Assembly: GCF_018139645.1 (NCBI RefSeq)
Contig: NZ_JAGSPM010000011.1
Span: forward strand, 62,001 to 126,000
Length of the DNA stretch: 64,000 bases
Source: Affinundibacterium baiyunense
Lineage (GTDB): Bacteria; Pseudomonadota; Gammaproteobacteria; Burkholderiales; Burkholderiaceae_D
Reading direction: 5' to 3'
This document shows positions 1 to 8,240 of this stretch, piece by piece. The position numbers were made by a program, and so were the translations under genes. The number at the start of each line of letters is the position of its first letter. Positions within the stretch are counted from its first letter, which is position 1. The notes below the pieces were generated by a model. The model ran no database searches and was not told the origin of the DNA. It saw nothing but the letters and a program-made list of their open reading frames with translations.

Positions 1-152
1 CCTTTTAGCTCTCCCAAATCGATTTTTTTACCACTGTAGCTAGAGCCTATTAACTCGAATTGAACGGGAGTATGTAGTTGTTGCGCAATCGTATTTGAGC
101 TGAATACGATAGAAAGACAAAATATTGATACGATTATTGTTAATTTACGCAT
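1..152 (-). CDS. Exported protein, 5' part only (thioredoxin-like?)
   Basis: A minus-strand reading frame starts with ATG at 152 and runs off the left edge, giving about 50 residues. The first ~23 residues (MRKLTIIVSIFCLSIVFSS...) form a signal peptide: two positive residues, a hydrophobic core and a probable cleavage site near NTIAQ. The following stretch (FELIGSSYSGKKIDLGELK) resembles the opening of TlpA/redoxin-type thioredoxin folds, where a substrate-like strand precedes a 'dLselkGK' turn. That resemblance is only suggestive; the CxxC region would lie outside the window. Confidence 0.5.
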   Translation of the reverse strand, partial: MRKLTIIVSIFCLSIVFSSNTIAQQLHTPVQFELIGSSYSGKKIDLGELK

Positions 153-222
153 GATTTGATCGACAAAGTTGAACCTTCTTTTTGTCGTGTCAGCATGCGA
201 GAAACTTACATTGATAAGTAAA

Positions 223-246
223 AAAGGCTCTCATCTGAGAGCCTTT
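223..246 (-). terminator. Rho-independent terminator of the S41 protease gene
   Basis: Perfect 11-bp inverted repeat (AAAGGCTCTCA / TGAGAGCCTTT) with a 2-nt spacer, 10 bp beyond the stop codon at 257. Read on the minus strand it runs into a T-rich stretch (complement of the A run at 220-225). Confidence 0.85.
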
Positions 247-256
247 AACTGTTTGC

Positions 257-1747
257 CTACTTACGAATGCGATTGTTTCGTAATGGGTGTGGTTCTATAT
301 CAAGTATCCGACCACTGCTGATGCTGAATGCTGGTGCTGGGGCGTAGCCGCTTGGACCACAAACGCCCGATTTACTGTAGCTTGCTGCATTTGCAAGCAG
401 TCTTTCATTTAAAGAGCCAAGTTCGTTTTCTAGGTCATCAGAAGCAGGGCAGGTTGCGGCAAAACCGTTGACGTAGCCTCCAGTTCCGGCATCATTGATG
501 CCACTAAATTCAATCGCAAAGTATGCAGTGCCGCAATTATCTTTTTGGCTGAAGCCATATGGTTTGCCGCAAGTGGTACCGCCAATCGTAATAACTTGTA
601 CGAAAGGAGCTAAACCATTAATGATGGATTCGCTGGCGGAGCAGGTTCGAGAACTAGTTAATACAAAGACTCTCGATAAGTTTAATTGTGGCAAATCTTG
701 TCCGGAACGAGCTTTGTTCGTGAAGAAAAATTTACTTTCGGCTGTCCAGTCGGGATGCTTGTCATTGTATTGAAGTTGTTCAAAGACTCGTCCTTGTGCT
801 TTACTACCCGCTATCATAGAAGCGACTTCATTTGCAATGTAAATATAGCCGCCGCCGTTATATCTTAAATCTAAAACCAAGTCGTCAATACCTTGTTGTT
901 TGAATTCGCGCATGCTTTCAACAAGAGGATCTGAGGCGGTCGCGATGTGGTCGGTGAAAACGATGTAACCAAGGCGTTTGTTATCTGGTGTGGTGATAAT
1001 TTTGTTTTGAAGAACTGGCTTGGTCGTGACCTTGGTCGCTTTCATTTCGACTAGTCGAGTGCTGCTAGCCCCATTATCACGGATCTCGAATTTCGTGACA
1101 GTCTGTGAACTCGTTGGGTACAGGGCGGCAATTTGATTATTGTAACTGACTTGTTCAATCGGTACCCCATTCAAGCCAACGATTTGAGCACCACGCTTTA
1201 TTTGTTGTAAGTCGGCCGGCGAGTTTGGCTGTACAAAAGTGACGCGTAACTTATTATTTTGATTCACTAATTTGTAGCCAAAACTGACATCTTCACCCGC
1301 TTCAAAGTAGCCATCAATTTCATCTTTATCTGCGGTAAAACTGAAGCGATCATTTGGCTTGACAAGTAGTGCATCAAAGTACGACTGTGGTGTGCTGTAG
1401 TTGGCTACTGGTACTTCCACTATCTGTTTATACCAGAGGTACACATCATTCAAATGTGCTCGAACCCAAGTCTTTTCGACGCTAGGCGTGCAAATATTCG
1501 CATAGGTGCTAGGCAGGCCGATTTCGGTGCTAGTTCCATTGTTATTGCTGTTGTTGTTGCCAGTACTTCCTGAGTTGTTATTCGAGTTATTGTTACCCGT
1601 AACTGAGCAGGCACCTGCCCCGTTATTGCAGAGGCTCAGCGTATCGCTTCCCCCGCCGACACCACTACCACCACCGCATGCGCTTAAGCCTGTGATTAAT
1701 AGAACTCCAAAGAGTTTGGATAATTGGATGGAGCTTGGTTTTGACAT
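257..1747 (-). CDS. S41-family (tail-specific type) protease, lipoprotein
   Basis: 496 residues. The N-terminus is a lipoprotein signal peptide with lipobox LSAC (Cys24), so the enzyme is probably anchored to the envelope. Residues ~25-75 are a low-complexity Gly/Asn/Ser linker. Residues ~80-140 match the helical N-terminal region of S41 peptidases (KTWVRAHLNDVYLWY), ~160-230 look like a PDZ domain (SPADLQQIKRGAQIVGLNGV) and ~240-430 are the protease domain, with the strand LVLDLRYNGGG, the nucleophile region SRTCSASES and the lysine region TTCGKPYGF of the Ser/Lys dyad. The likely role is periplasmic or surface proteolysis of unknown substrates. It stands alone, divergent from tag and with its own terminator. 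Confidence 0.85.
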   Translation of the reverse strand: MSKPSSIQLSKLFGVLLITGLSACGGGSGVGGGSDTLSLCNNGAGACSVTGNNNSNNNSGSTGNNNSNNNGTSTEIGLPSTYANICTPSVEKTWVRAHLNDVYLWYKQIVEVPVANYSTPQSYFDALLVKPNDRFSFTADKDEIDGYFEAGEDVSFGYKLVNQNNKLRVTFVQPNSPADLQQIKRGAQIVGLNGVPIEQVSYNNQIAALYPTSSQTVTKFEIRDNGASSTRLVEMKATKVTTKPVLQNKIITTPDNKRLGYIVFTDHIATASDPLVESMREFKQQGIDDLVLDLRYNGGGYIYIANEVASMIAGSKAQGRVFEQLQYNDKHPDWTAESKFFFTNKARSGQDLPQLNLSRVFVLTSSRTCSASESIINGLAPFVQVITIGGTTCGKPYGFSQKDNCGTAYFAIEFSGINDAGTGGYVNGFAATCPASDDLENELGSLNERLLANAASYSKSGVCGPSGYAPAPAFSISSGRILDIEPHPLRNNRIRK

Positions 1748-1950
1748 TATTAGGCCTTTGTATTCTTCGTCAAATCTATGAGTTGTATGCGCATTGTTCT
1801 TATGTAACTGCTTTGGGAAGTATAATCGAAGTTGTTTGGTGTTGATTGTGAACGTATCTAAAAAACAAAAATAATAATACGTAGAACTAAATTTAAGTAA
1901 ATTGAAAGTTTGAGCGCATGCATGCTTAGAAAATTGACGAGGCCAGGGCT

Positions 1951-2517
1951 ATGAGTAAACCGCGCTGTGGATGGGCAAATATTGCAAATCCACTATATTT
2001 ACAATATCACGATCATGAGTGGGGCATCCCTTGTCATGATGAGCTCACATTGTTTGAGATGCTTAATTTGGAAGGCGCTCAGGCTGGCCTAAGTTGGGAA
2101 ACAGTTCTCAATAAACGTGAAAATTATCGTTTGGCTTTTGATTCTTGGGATGCAAAAAAAATTGCGAGATATGATGCGTCAAAAGTAGAGAGCCTGATGC
2201 AAAATGCGGGCATCATTCGTAATCGATTGAAAATTCAAGCGGTCGTCTCAAACGCGAAAGCATATATGCAGTTGTGTTCTGAATGCGGAAGCTTGGATGC
2301 CTATTTATGGGCCTACGTTAACGGTGAGCCAATTATTAATTGTGGTGAGCGGATTATCACGACGCCGCTGTCGGATCAAATTTCGAAAGACTTAAAAAAA
2401 CGTGGATTCAAGTTTGTTGGATCGACGATTATTTACGCCTACATGCAAGCGATCGGCATGGTAAATGATCATGCGCGCGATTGCGCTTGGCGTCATTCAT
2501 CTTTAAACGAGTCATAA
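1951..2517 (+). CDS. tag: DNA-3-methyladenine glycosylase I
   Basis: 188 residues, full length for Tag. It removes 3-methyladenine from alkylated DNA by base-excision repair in the cytoplasm. The family residues are present: zinc ligands Cys6, His20 and the C-terminal HARDC pair, the motif YHDHEWG near residue 19, and LEGAQAGLSW (Glu41, Trp49) forming the base pocket. The KKRGFKFVGSTI block near the C-terminus is also typical. The next gene begins 11 bp downstream on the same strand, so the two are probably co-transcribed, although their functions are unrelated. Confidence 0.95.
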   Translation: MSKPRCGWANIANPLYLQYHDHEWGIPCHDELTLFEMLNLEGAQAGLSWETVLNKRENYRLAFDSWDAKKIARYDASKVESLMQNAGIIRNRLKIQAVVSNAKAYMQLCSECGSLDAYLWAYVNGEPIINCGERIITTPLSDQISKDLKKRGFKFVGSTIIYAYMQAIGMVNDHARDCAWRHSSLNES

Positions 2518-2527
2518 AGAGAAAAAA

Positions 2528-3307
2528 TTGAATAGTAAAAGTGTAGATAAGTATCCCGAGGTTTTTATCTCTGAATTTAGAGGTGTTCGTTCTTTGCATC
2601 TTGCTAGTGATGTCAACAATGATACGAGTTGTGCGCCAATTCAGGGCTCAATGCGTCTTGCAGTGCCAGATCAAATTGAGCTTGAATATGTACAGCAGAT
2701 GAATGTGTGGATGCTATTCAATATGCTGCCTAAGCATATTGTGCAATTGGGATTGGGAGCTGCATCGTTAACTAAGTTTTGCTATCGCAATTTTCTTGAT
2801 GCAAAGATCACCGCAGTAGAGCTCAATCCGAATGTGATTCAAATGTGTCGGGAACAGTTCAAGTTACATGCTGATGATGCGCGGTTAAACGTGCTTGAGA
2901 TGGATGCATTCGATTTTGTGAGAAATGTAAAACGTCACGGCACAGTTGATGTCATTCAAGTCGATTTGTATGATGCTGAAGCGAATGGTCCGGTGTTGAG
3001 TAGCCCTGAGTTTTATGAAGCATGTGCAGCATGTCTTACTGCGGAAGGAATGATGACAGTGAATTTGTTCGCGGATGATGTACAGCGCGAAAAGAACATT
3101 CACGCCATGCAGCAATGTTTCGACGTGGTGGTTTGGCTTCCCGAAGTACATGATGCTAATGTGGTGGCGATCGCGTTTAAGACAGCGCCAGTGATCGACT
3201 TTGAGACGCTTTATCAGCGCGCGGCAATTTTACGCGTGAACTACAAATTGCAAGCACCAATCTGGGTGAACGGATTGAAGGAGTGGATGCTGGCAGGCGA
3301 GGATTAA
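2528..3307 (+). CDS. Spermidine-synthase-like (PABS-fold) methyltransferase-type protein
   Basis: 259 residues. The central Rossmann region has a spermidine-synthase-type glycine loop (VQLGLGAASLTKF), the acidic strand end VELNPNVI and the motif VIQVDLYDAEANGP, which correspond to cofactor- and substrate-binding loops of the polyamine synthase family. It lacks the complete N-terminal beta domain of SpeE, so polyamine synthesis should not be assumed; many betaproteobacteria carry such short SpeE-like proteins. The start is TTG, 11 bp after tag, with only a weak purine-rich ribosome site (AAAGAGA). Function is not known to me. Confidence 0.7.
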   Translation: MNSKSVDKYPEVFISEFRGVRSLHLASDVNNDTSCAPIQGSMRLAVPDQIELEYVQQMNVWMLFNMLPKHIVQLGLGAASLTKFCYRNFLDAKITAVELNPNVIQMCREQFKLHADDARLNVLEMDAFDFVRNVKRHGTVDVIQVDLYDAEANGPVLSSPEFYEACAACLTAEGMMTVNLFADDVQREKNIHAMQQCFDVVVWLPEVHDANVVAIAFKTAPVIDFETLYQRAAILRVNYKLQAPIWVNGLKEWMLAGED

Positions 3308-3313
3308 TTAGTT

Positions 3314-4279
3314 TTAGGTATTTGCCTCAAATTCTTCGTCACGCAACACCTCTGGCTGCAAAGTGATGTGATCGATACCATGTTTTTCAAGTAGCATTTT
3401 TTTTATGCTTTCTAAAATTCTTGGCCATGCACTCAAGTCATCGATCTCTAAATGGCCAATTAATGCGGGTTGGCCTGGAGACATATCCCAAACATGCAAG
3501 TCGTGTACTGAAGCGACGCCAGGCGTTGTTTCTAGATCGGTGCCAATTTGTACGTAATCAATGTGATGAGGAACGCCTTTCATCAAGAAGTGAAATGATT
3601 CTTCCAGAACACCTACGGTTGACTTCAAGATGAGTAGCGAAACGAAGATCGAAAGTATCGGATCAATTGGCATCCAAGCAGTAAAGTAAATAATTGCGCC
3701 CGATACGATCGCTGCTGCGGACCCCAATAAATCTCCCATCACATGAATTAATGCTGCACGTGTGTTCATACTATCTTTGTCGTGAGATAGAACCCATGCT
3801 ACGACGATGTTAATTGCTAGGCCAATCGCGGCAACAATCATGACGACTTTGCCTTGTACTACCTCTGGTGATTGGAGGCGTTGAATTGCTTCAATACTAA
3901 TCCAAGCAACCACGCCCAACATCACCAATCCGTTGACGAACGCGGCCAAGGCTTCGGATCGTCCAAATCCAAATGTGTGTTTGGCTGTTGGTGGTCGTTT
4001 CGCAATTAATTGTGCCAGCAGAGCGAGTCCAAGCGCAGCGGAATCGGTGACCATATGGCCAGCATCTGAAATCAAGGCAAGAGAATTTGATAAGAAACCA
4101 AAGACAACTTCGACGCCTGCGAAAAATAATGTTAGACCTAATGCCCACGCCAAAATCGATTGGCTGCGATCTGCAAAGTAATGTTGATGTTCCGCATCGC
4201 CATGACGGTGTGCATGTAAATGTGCGCTTTTGGTGTCGTGGGTGCCTACTTTGTTGGGCGTGTGTGCATCGTGTGGCAT
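3314..4279 (-). CDS. Cation diffusion facilitator (CzcD/ZitB-type zinc exporter)
   Basis: 321 residues. A His-rich cytoplasmic N-terminus (HLHAHRHGDAEHQH, ~20-35) precedes six hydrophobic segments and a C-terminal cytoplasmic domain (SVHDLHVWDMSPG, ~260-275) typical of CDF dimerisation domains. The metal-site motif SDAGHMVTD in TM2 and HVMGD in TM5 fit the HxxxD/HxxxD zinc site of CzcD and ZitB. It should export Zn2+ (possibly Co2+ or Cd2+) in exchange for protons. It is convergent with the SpeE-like gene, with 6 bp between the stops. Confidence 0.9.
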   Translation of the reverse strand: MPHDAHTPNKVGTHDTKSAHLHAHRHGDAEHQHYFADRSQSILAWALGLTLFFAGVEVVFGFLSNSLALISDAGHMVTDSAALGLALLAQLIAKRPPTAKHTFGFGRSEALAAFVNGLVMLGVVAWISIEAIQRLQSPEVVQGKVVMIVAAIGLAINIVVAWVLSHDKDSMNTRAALIHVMGDLLGSAAAIVSGAIIYFTAWMPIDPILSIFVSLLILKSTVGVLEESFHFLMKGVPHHIDYVQIGTDLETTPGVASVHDLHVWDMSPGQPALIGHLEIDDLSAWPRILESIKKMLLEKHGIDHITLQPEVLRDEEFEANT

Positions 4280-4442
4280 GGTGAGTTATTTCTATAGATT
4301 TGATTTAGTATTGTAAGGCATTGGCGTTTTTCAGCGCATGTATCTTCGATTGGTTTTGCTCTGATTGGCAGGAACTCAGTCATGCTACGGTATTTTTGTA
4401 AAATGAATTACATCAGGCTTTTTTGAAATCGAGAAAAAGCAC

Positions 4443-4471
4443 TTTACGATTTAGAGGTTGTTTGCTATAGT
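4443..4471 (+). promoter_or_regulatory. Candidate sigma-70 promoter of tRNA-Val
   Basis: TTTACG at 4443-4448 and TATAGT at 4466-4471 with 17-bp spacing. Four of six -35 bases and five of six -10 bases agree with the consensus. The -10 box ends 11 bp before the mature tRNA 5' end. No comparably good promoter is visible between the tRNA and thrS, so this may also feed the thrS leader. Confidence 0.55.
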
Positions 4472-4482
4472 CTTACCTCTTC

Positions 4483-4559
4483 GGGCGGTTAGTTCAGCTG
4501 GTTAGAATACTTGGTCGACATCCAAGGGGTCGGGGATTCGAATTCCTCACCGCCCACCA
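4483..4559 (+). tRNA. tRNA-Val (anticodon GAC)
   Basis: 77 nt with encoded CCA. The acceptor stem GGGCGGT/ACCGCCC closes perfectly. The anticodon stem is CTTGG/CCAAG and the loop is TCGACAT, so the anticodon is GAC (Val). The T arm GGGGA/TCCTC carries the TTCGAAT loop. Position 33, normally an invariant U, reads as C here. It lies immediately upstream of the thrS leader. Confidence 0.92.
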
Positions 4560-4603
4560 GAATTTTAGAAATAGTAGTACTTTGTAAGAGCGAGAAAGGC
4601 ATC

Positions 4604-4654
4604 ATGGTTATGACACCGCGAACTACGATCACATTCCTTTGTGAGCGACGCTAG
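4604..4654 (+). CDS. Candidate Thr-rich leader peptide upstream of thrS
   Basis: A 16-codon ORF, MVMTPRTTITFLCERR, ends in TAG. Four of the seven codons 4-10 are threonine (4613, 4622, 4625, 4631). A ribosome-binding site (GAAAGG, 4594-4599) sits 4 nt before the first ATG. The ORF lies within the left arm and loop of one terminator-like hairpin and is followed by a second, canonical terminator, then by the gene for threonyl-tRNA synthetase. This is the architecture of ribosome-mediated attenuation: stalling at Thr codons when charged tRNA-Thr is scarce would favour read-through into thrS. Translation and regulation are inferred, not shown. Confidence 0.6.
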   Translation: MVMTPRTTITFLCERR

Positions 4655-4668
4655 TCGAGGTGTTTTTT
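4613..4668 (+). terminator. Terminator-like hairpin overlapping the leader ORF
   Basis: ACACC (4613-4617) pairs with GGTGT (4659-4663), with partly complementary inner arms (ATCACA / TGTGAG around a short loop), followed by six T at 4663-4668. It may end the tRNA-Val transcript or be one state of a thrS attenuator. Confidence 0.55.
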
Positions 4669-4687
4669 CGTCTTTAAGTACGATATG

Positions 4688-4714
4688 AAAACGCGGCTAG
4701 TCCGCGTTTTTTTT
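4688..4714 (+). terminator. Canonical terminator / attenuator before thrS
   Basis: AAAACGCGG (4688-4696) and CCGCGTTTT (4702-4710) form a 9-bp stem with a CTAGT loop followed by a T run. CGCGG in its ascending arm (4692-4696) is also complementary to CCGCG at 4616-4620 inside the leader ORF, so an alternative pairing is possible. It stands ~65 bp before the thrS start with no obvious promoter in between. Confidence 0.8.
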
Positions 4715-4780
4715 CGTCTATTGGTTTTGTTTTTTTAATTTTTTGTTTTTTCTTTGGCTTAGGCCCGTATGGAGATGAAT

Positions 4781-6688
4781 ATGATTTCAATTCGCTTGCC
4801 CGATGGTTCGCAACGACAATTTGAGTCCGCTGTCACAGTGGCGCAAGTCGCCGCCAGTATCGGCACGGGCTTGGCAAAAGCTGCCTTGGCTGGCAAAGTC
4901 AACGGTAAGTTGGTCGATACATCGCACTTGATCGAAGCAGATGCTGATTTGGCGATTGTCACAGACAAAGATGCGGATGGCTTGGAAGTTATTCGTCACT
5001 CCACTGCGCATTTGTTGGCGTATGCAGTCAAGGAGTTGTTTCCAGAAGCGCAGGTGACGATTGGTCCTGTGATTGAGAATGGTTTTTACTATGACTTCTC
5101 TTACAAGCGTCCATTTACACCAGATGACTTAGTCTCCATCGAAAAGAAAATGGCCGAGCTGGCGAAAAAAGACGAGCAAGTTGTGCGTAAAGTTGTGCCG
5201 CGTGATGAGGCCGTCGCTTACTTCAAGTCTATCGGTGAAAACTATAAAGCCGAAATTATTGAATCTATTCCAGTAGATCAAGACGTTTCACTCTATTCAG
5301 AAGGTAATTTTACCGATTTGTGTCGCGGTCCTCACGTGCCTTCAACAGGGAAATTGAAAGTATTCAAGTTGATGAAGTTGGCTGGTGCGTACTGGCGTGG
5401 TGATTCTAAGAATGAGATGCTGCAACGTGTGTATGGCACAGCATTCGCGAAGAAGGAAGATCAAGAGCAATACCTGCATATGCTGGAAGAGGCAGAGAAG
5501 CGTGACCATCGTAAATTGGGTAAAGCTTTAGATCTGTTTCACTTCCAAGACGAAGCTCCAGGCTTGATCTTCTGGCATCCAAAAGGTTGGACTGTGTGGC
5601 AGCAAGTCGAGCAATACATGCGTAAAGTTTACCAAGATTGTGGCTACCAAGAAGTTAAAGCGCCACAAATTTTGGACCGTACACTGTGGGAAAAAACCGG
5701 CCACTGGGAGAACTATCGCGAAAATATGTTCAGTACCGAGTCTGAAAATCGTAATTACGCATTGAAGCCAATGAACTGCCCAGGTCATGTGCAGATCTTT
5801 AATTCAAATATGCGCAGCTATCGCGAATTGCCATTGCGCTACGGTGAGTTCGGCCAATGTCATCGCAACGAGCCTTCAGGTGCATTGCACGGCATTATGC
5901 GTGTGCGCGGCTTTACGCAAGATGATGGCCATATTTTCTGTACCGAAGATCAAATTCAAGATGAGGTCATGGCTTTCCATCCGCAAGCGATGAAAGTGTA
6001 TGATGATTTTGGTTTCGAAAATATTCAAATCAAGATTGCTCTGCGCCCAGATAATCGTATAGGTTCAGATGAAATTTGGGATAAAGCAGAAGATACTTTG
6101 CGTGCGGCATTGCGTAACTGCGGAATGACATGGGAAGAGTTGCCAGGTGAGGGCGCATTCTACGGCCCTAAGATTGAATATCATTTGAAGGATAGTTTGG
6201 GGCGTCCATGGCAGGTTGGTACGATGCAAGTTGACTTTTCTATGCCTGGACGACTGGGGGCAGAATACGTCTCTGATGACAATTCACGGAAAGTGCCTGT
6301 GATGTTGCATCGTGCAATTGTTGGTTCAATGGAAAGATTTATTGGTATTTTGATTGAAAATCATGCGGGCGCTTTACCAACTTGGTTGGCTCCAGTTCAA
6401 GTTGCGGTATTAAATATCTCGGAATCTCAGGTTGATTATGCGAAATCTGTGGCTGAAAACCTGAAAAAACAAGGGTTTAGGGTGCATACAGATTTGCGTA
6501 ATGAGAAGATTACCTATAAAATACGCGAACATTCCATGCAAAAGTTGCCTTATATCATCGTAGTCGGTGATAAAGAACGGGATGCAAATACAGTGGCTGT
6601 GCGTACGCGCGGTAATCTGGATCTGGGTGTAATGACTCAGGAAGCTTTCTTGGATCGCCTTAAAAACGACTTGGAAACCAAGGCTTAA
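4781..6688 (+). CDS. thrS: Threonyl-tRNA synthetase
   Basis: 635 residues from the chosen start. It charges tRNA-Thr and edits Ser-tRNA-Thr. Order: TGS domain (~1-60), editing domain with [11 protein letters not shown] (~75-90), class II catalytic core with MNCPGH (zinc Cys), motif 2 [13 protein letters not shown] and motif 3 [12 protein letters not shown], and a C-terminal anticodon-binding domain ([11 protein letters not shown]...). In-frame ATGs exist at 4769, 4775 and 4781; I choose 4781 because GGAG at 4771-4774 is 6 nt upstream of it and [10 protein letters not shown] matches usual family starts. It is preceded by the Thr-rich leader and terminators and followed 59 bp later by infC. Confidence 0.97.
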   Translation: MISIRLPDGSQRQFESAVTVAQVAASIGTGLAKAALAGKVNGKLVDTSHLIEADADLAIVTDKDADGLEVIRHSTAHLLAYAVKELFPEAQVTIGPVIENGFYYDFSYKRPFTPDDLVSIEKKMAELAKKDEQVVRKVVPRDEAVAYFKSIGENYKAEIIESIPVDQDVSLYSEGNFTDLCRGPHVPSTGKLKVFKLMKLAGAYWRGDSKNEMLQRVYGTAFAKKEDQEQYLHMLEEAEKRDHRKLGKALDLFHFQDEAPGLIFWHPKGWTVWQQVEQYMRKVYQDCGYQEVKAPQILDRTLWEKTGHWENYRENMFSTESENRNYALKPMNCPGHVQIFNSNMRSYRELPLRYGEFGQCHRNEPSGALHGIMRVRGFTQDDGHIFCTEDQIQDEVMAFHPQAMKVYDDFGFENIQIKIALRPDNRIGSDEIWDKAEDTLRAALRNCGMTWEELPGEGAFYGPKIEYHLKDSLGRPWQVGTMQVDFSMPGRLGAEYVSDDNSRKVPVMLHRAIVGSMERFIGILIENHAGALPTWLAPVQVAVLNISESQVDYAKSVAENLKKQGFRVHTDLRNEKITYKIREHSMQKLPYIIVVGDKERDANTVAVRTRGNLDLGVMTQEAFLDRLKNDLETKA

Positions 6689-6747
6689 CCAGCTTTTGCC
6701 CGCAGAAATGCATCGCTTGTTGATTTAATTTTTTGAAGGAAACTGCA

Positions 6748-7269
6748 ATAGCTACCGAAAAGTCACATCGTATCAACGGTGAAATTACTGCGCCAGAAGT
6801 GCGCTTGTCAGGCGTTGATAACGAGCCGTTGGGCATCGTAAAACTGGGGGAAGCCTTTCGCTTAGCTGAAGAGGCTGAAGTGGATTTGGTGGAAATCGCG
6901 CCAACAGCGCAACCACCCGTTTGCCGATTGATGGATTACGGCAAGTTCAAGTACCAAGAGCAGAAGAAGGCGCATGAAGCCAAGCTGAAGCAAAAGGTTA
7001 TTTTGGTGAAGGAAGTAAAATTCCGTCCAGGTACGGATGACGGTGATTACAACATTAAGTTGCGTAATCTCGTGAAGTTCTTGGAAGACGGCGATAAAAC
7101 CAAAATTACTTTGCGTTTCCGTGGTCGTGAAATGGCTCACCAAGAAATTGGTATGCGTATGTTGGAACGCTTGAAGGTCGATTTGGATCCGTACGGTCAA
7201 GTTGAGCAGTTTCCGAAGATGGAAGGACGTCAGATGGTTATGATTCTGGCGCCTAAAAAGAAAAAATAA
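6748..7269 (+). CDS. infC: Translation initiation factor IF-3 (AUA start)
   Basis: 173 residues. IF-3 binds the 30S subunit, prevents subunit joining and checks the start codon. The N-domain ([16 protein letters not shown]) and C-domain ([35 protein letters not shown]) are complete. I place the start at ATA 6748: GAAGGAA (6735-6741) is optimally spaced for it, and the protein after it ([11 protein letters not shown]) begins where relatives begin. An in-frame TTG at 6733 would place the ribosome site inside the gene. A rare start codon is the known basis of IF-3 autorepression in E. coli (AUU). It is part of the thrS-infC-rpmI-rplT block. Confidence 0.93.
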   Translation: MATEKSHRINGEITAPEVRLSGVDNEPLGIVKLGEAFRLAEEAEVDLVEIAPTAQPPVCRLMDYGKFKYQEQKKAHEAKLKQKVILVKEVKFRPGTDDGDYNIKLRNLVKFLEDGDKTKITLRFRGREMAHQEIGMRMLERLKVDLDPYGQVEQFPKMEGRQMVMILAPKKKK

Positions 7270-7281
7270 GTTGGTAAGCCC

Positions 7282-7377
7282 AAAAATCCAATTGTAGGGC
7301 GCATTACGTCGTTGTTTGTCCTCGCAATACAATCCTGCGGGAAACGCCTAGTACTGCATCCCTAAAATTGAATTTCT
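7282..7377. repeat. Intergenic repeat copy 1 with terminal inverted repeats
   Basis: The left end AAAATCCAATTGTAGGGCGC (from 7283) and the right end TGCATCCCTAAAATTGAATT (from 7355) are imperfect inverted repeats of ~20 bp. The same end sequences, and parts of the interior (CGTTG...), recur between pheS and pheT at 9532-9640. It has no coding capacity. It resembles a REP/MITE-type non-autonomous element or a folded RNA element. Confidence 0.65.
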
Positions 7378-7576
7378 GAGCCCACCTTGTGGTCGTGATT
7401 TAGATCGCAAAAAAAGTATTTGTCGTGATGGTGATTCGTAAAAATCGCGATCACAACAAAGGGCATTGAACTCGATTTCAAGCCCAAGCTAAGTGAGAAG
7501 TAGGCATCCAAGAGTGGCGTCATTGTCACCACCTACCATCATATAAAAAGGAGCTGTCGTAAAAGACAGAGATGTT
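7378..7576 (+). promoter_or_regulatory. Structured 5' leader of rpmI-rplT
   Basis: Three foldable elements precede rpmI: a 12-bp hairpin with one mismatch (7425-7436 / 7443-7454), a branched stem (GTAG 7500-7503 with CTAC 7533-7536; GTGG 7514-7517 with CCAC 7529-7532), and a small hairpin CTGTC/GACAG (7554-7569) placed exactly between the strong ribosome site AAGGAG (7548-7553) and the ATG at 7577. In E. coli, L20 represses rpmI-rplT by binding structured leader RNA; a similar role here is inferred. Confidence 0.5.
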
Positions 7577-7774
7577 ATGCCTAAAATGAAAACAAAGAGC
7601 TCTGCAAAGAAGCGCTTTCGTGTACGCCCAGGTGGAACTGTTAAGAGTGGTCACGCGTTCAAGCGTCACATCTTGACGAAGAAAACCACTAAGAACAAAC
7701 GCCAATTGCGTGGCACCCGCAACATCAACGCGTCTGACGTAACATCAGTCATGCGCATGATGCCAACAGCTTAA
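7577..7774 (+). CDS. rpmI: 50S ribosomal protein L35 (bL35)
   Basis: 65 residues, the usual length. The highly basic sequence starting [14 protein letters not shown] and the [16 protein letters not shown] block are diagnostic of bL35. The ribosome-binding site is unusually distant (23 nt), and an intervening hairpin would bring it closer. rplT follows 28 bp later with its own AAGGAG. Confidence 0.97.
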   Translation: MPKMKTKSSAKKRFRVRPGGTVKSGHAFKRHILTKKTTKNKRQLRGTRNINASDVTSVMRMMPTA

Positions 7775-7802
7775 CCTCTACTCACTATTTTAAGGAGTTA
7801 TC

Positions 7803-8162
7803 ATGCCTAGAGTAAAACGTGGGGTTACCGCTCGTGCCCGTCATAAGAAAGTTCTCGATTTAGCCAAAGGCTATCGTGGTCGTCGTAGTAAGGTATTCCG
7901 TATTGCTAAGCAAGCAGTTATGCGCGCTGGTCAATATGCGTACCGTGATCGTCGTAACAAAAAACGTGTATTCCGCGCATTGTGGATTACTCGTATCAAT
8001 GCTGCATCCCGTCAACACGGTATGACATACAGCGTGTTCATGAACGGCTTGAAAAAAGCGAACATCGAACTCGACCGTAAAGTGTTGGCCGATATGGCTG
8101 TGATGGACAAACCAGCATTTGCTGCGATTGTTAATCAAGTAAAAACGACTTTGGCTGCTTAA
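7803..8162 (+). CDS. rplT: 50S ribosomal protein L20 (bL20)
   Basis: 119 residues, full length. L20 nucleates early 50S assembly on 23S rRNA and, in E. coli, is the repressor of its own operon. The basic N-terminal extension ([18 protein letters not shown]) and the core ([23 protein letters not shown]) are typical. It is the last gene before a strong terminator at 8208-8240. Confidence 0.97.
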   Translation: MPRVKRGVTARARHKKVLDLAKGYRGRRSKVFRIAKQAVMRAGQYAYRDRRNKKRVFRALWITRINAASRQHGMTYSVFMNGLKKANIELDRKVLADMAVMDKPAFAAIVNQVKTTLAA

Positions 8163-8207
8163 TTAGTCATAGTCTGTAGCAGCGTTTTTGCGTAGCTACA
8201 ACATGAG

Positions 8208-8240
8208 CGGGGCAGAGGTTCAATCCTGTGCCCCGTTTGT
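8208..8240 (+). terminator. Terminator after rplT
   Basis: CGGGGCA (8208-8214) and TGCCCCG (8229-8235) with a 14-nt loop, followed by TTTGTTTTT. A smaller hairpin GTAGC/GCTAC (8176-8199) precedes it. It separates infC-rpmI-rplT from pheST. I looked for a Phe leader peptide before it and found no start codon with a ribosome site. Confidence 0.8.
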
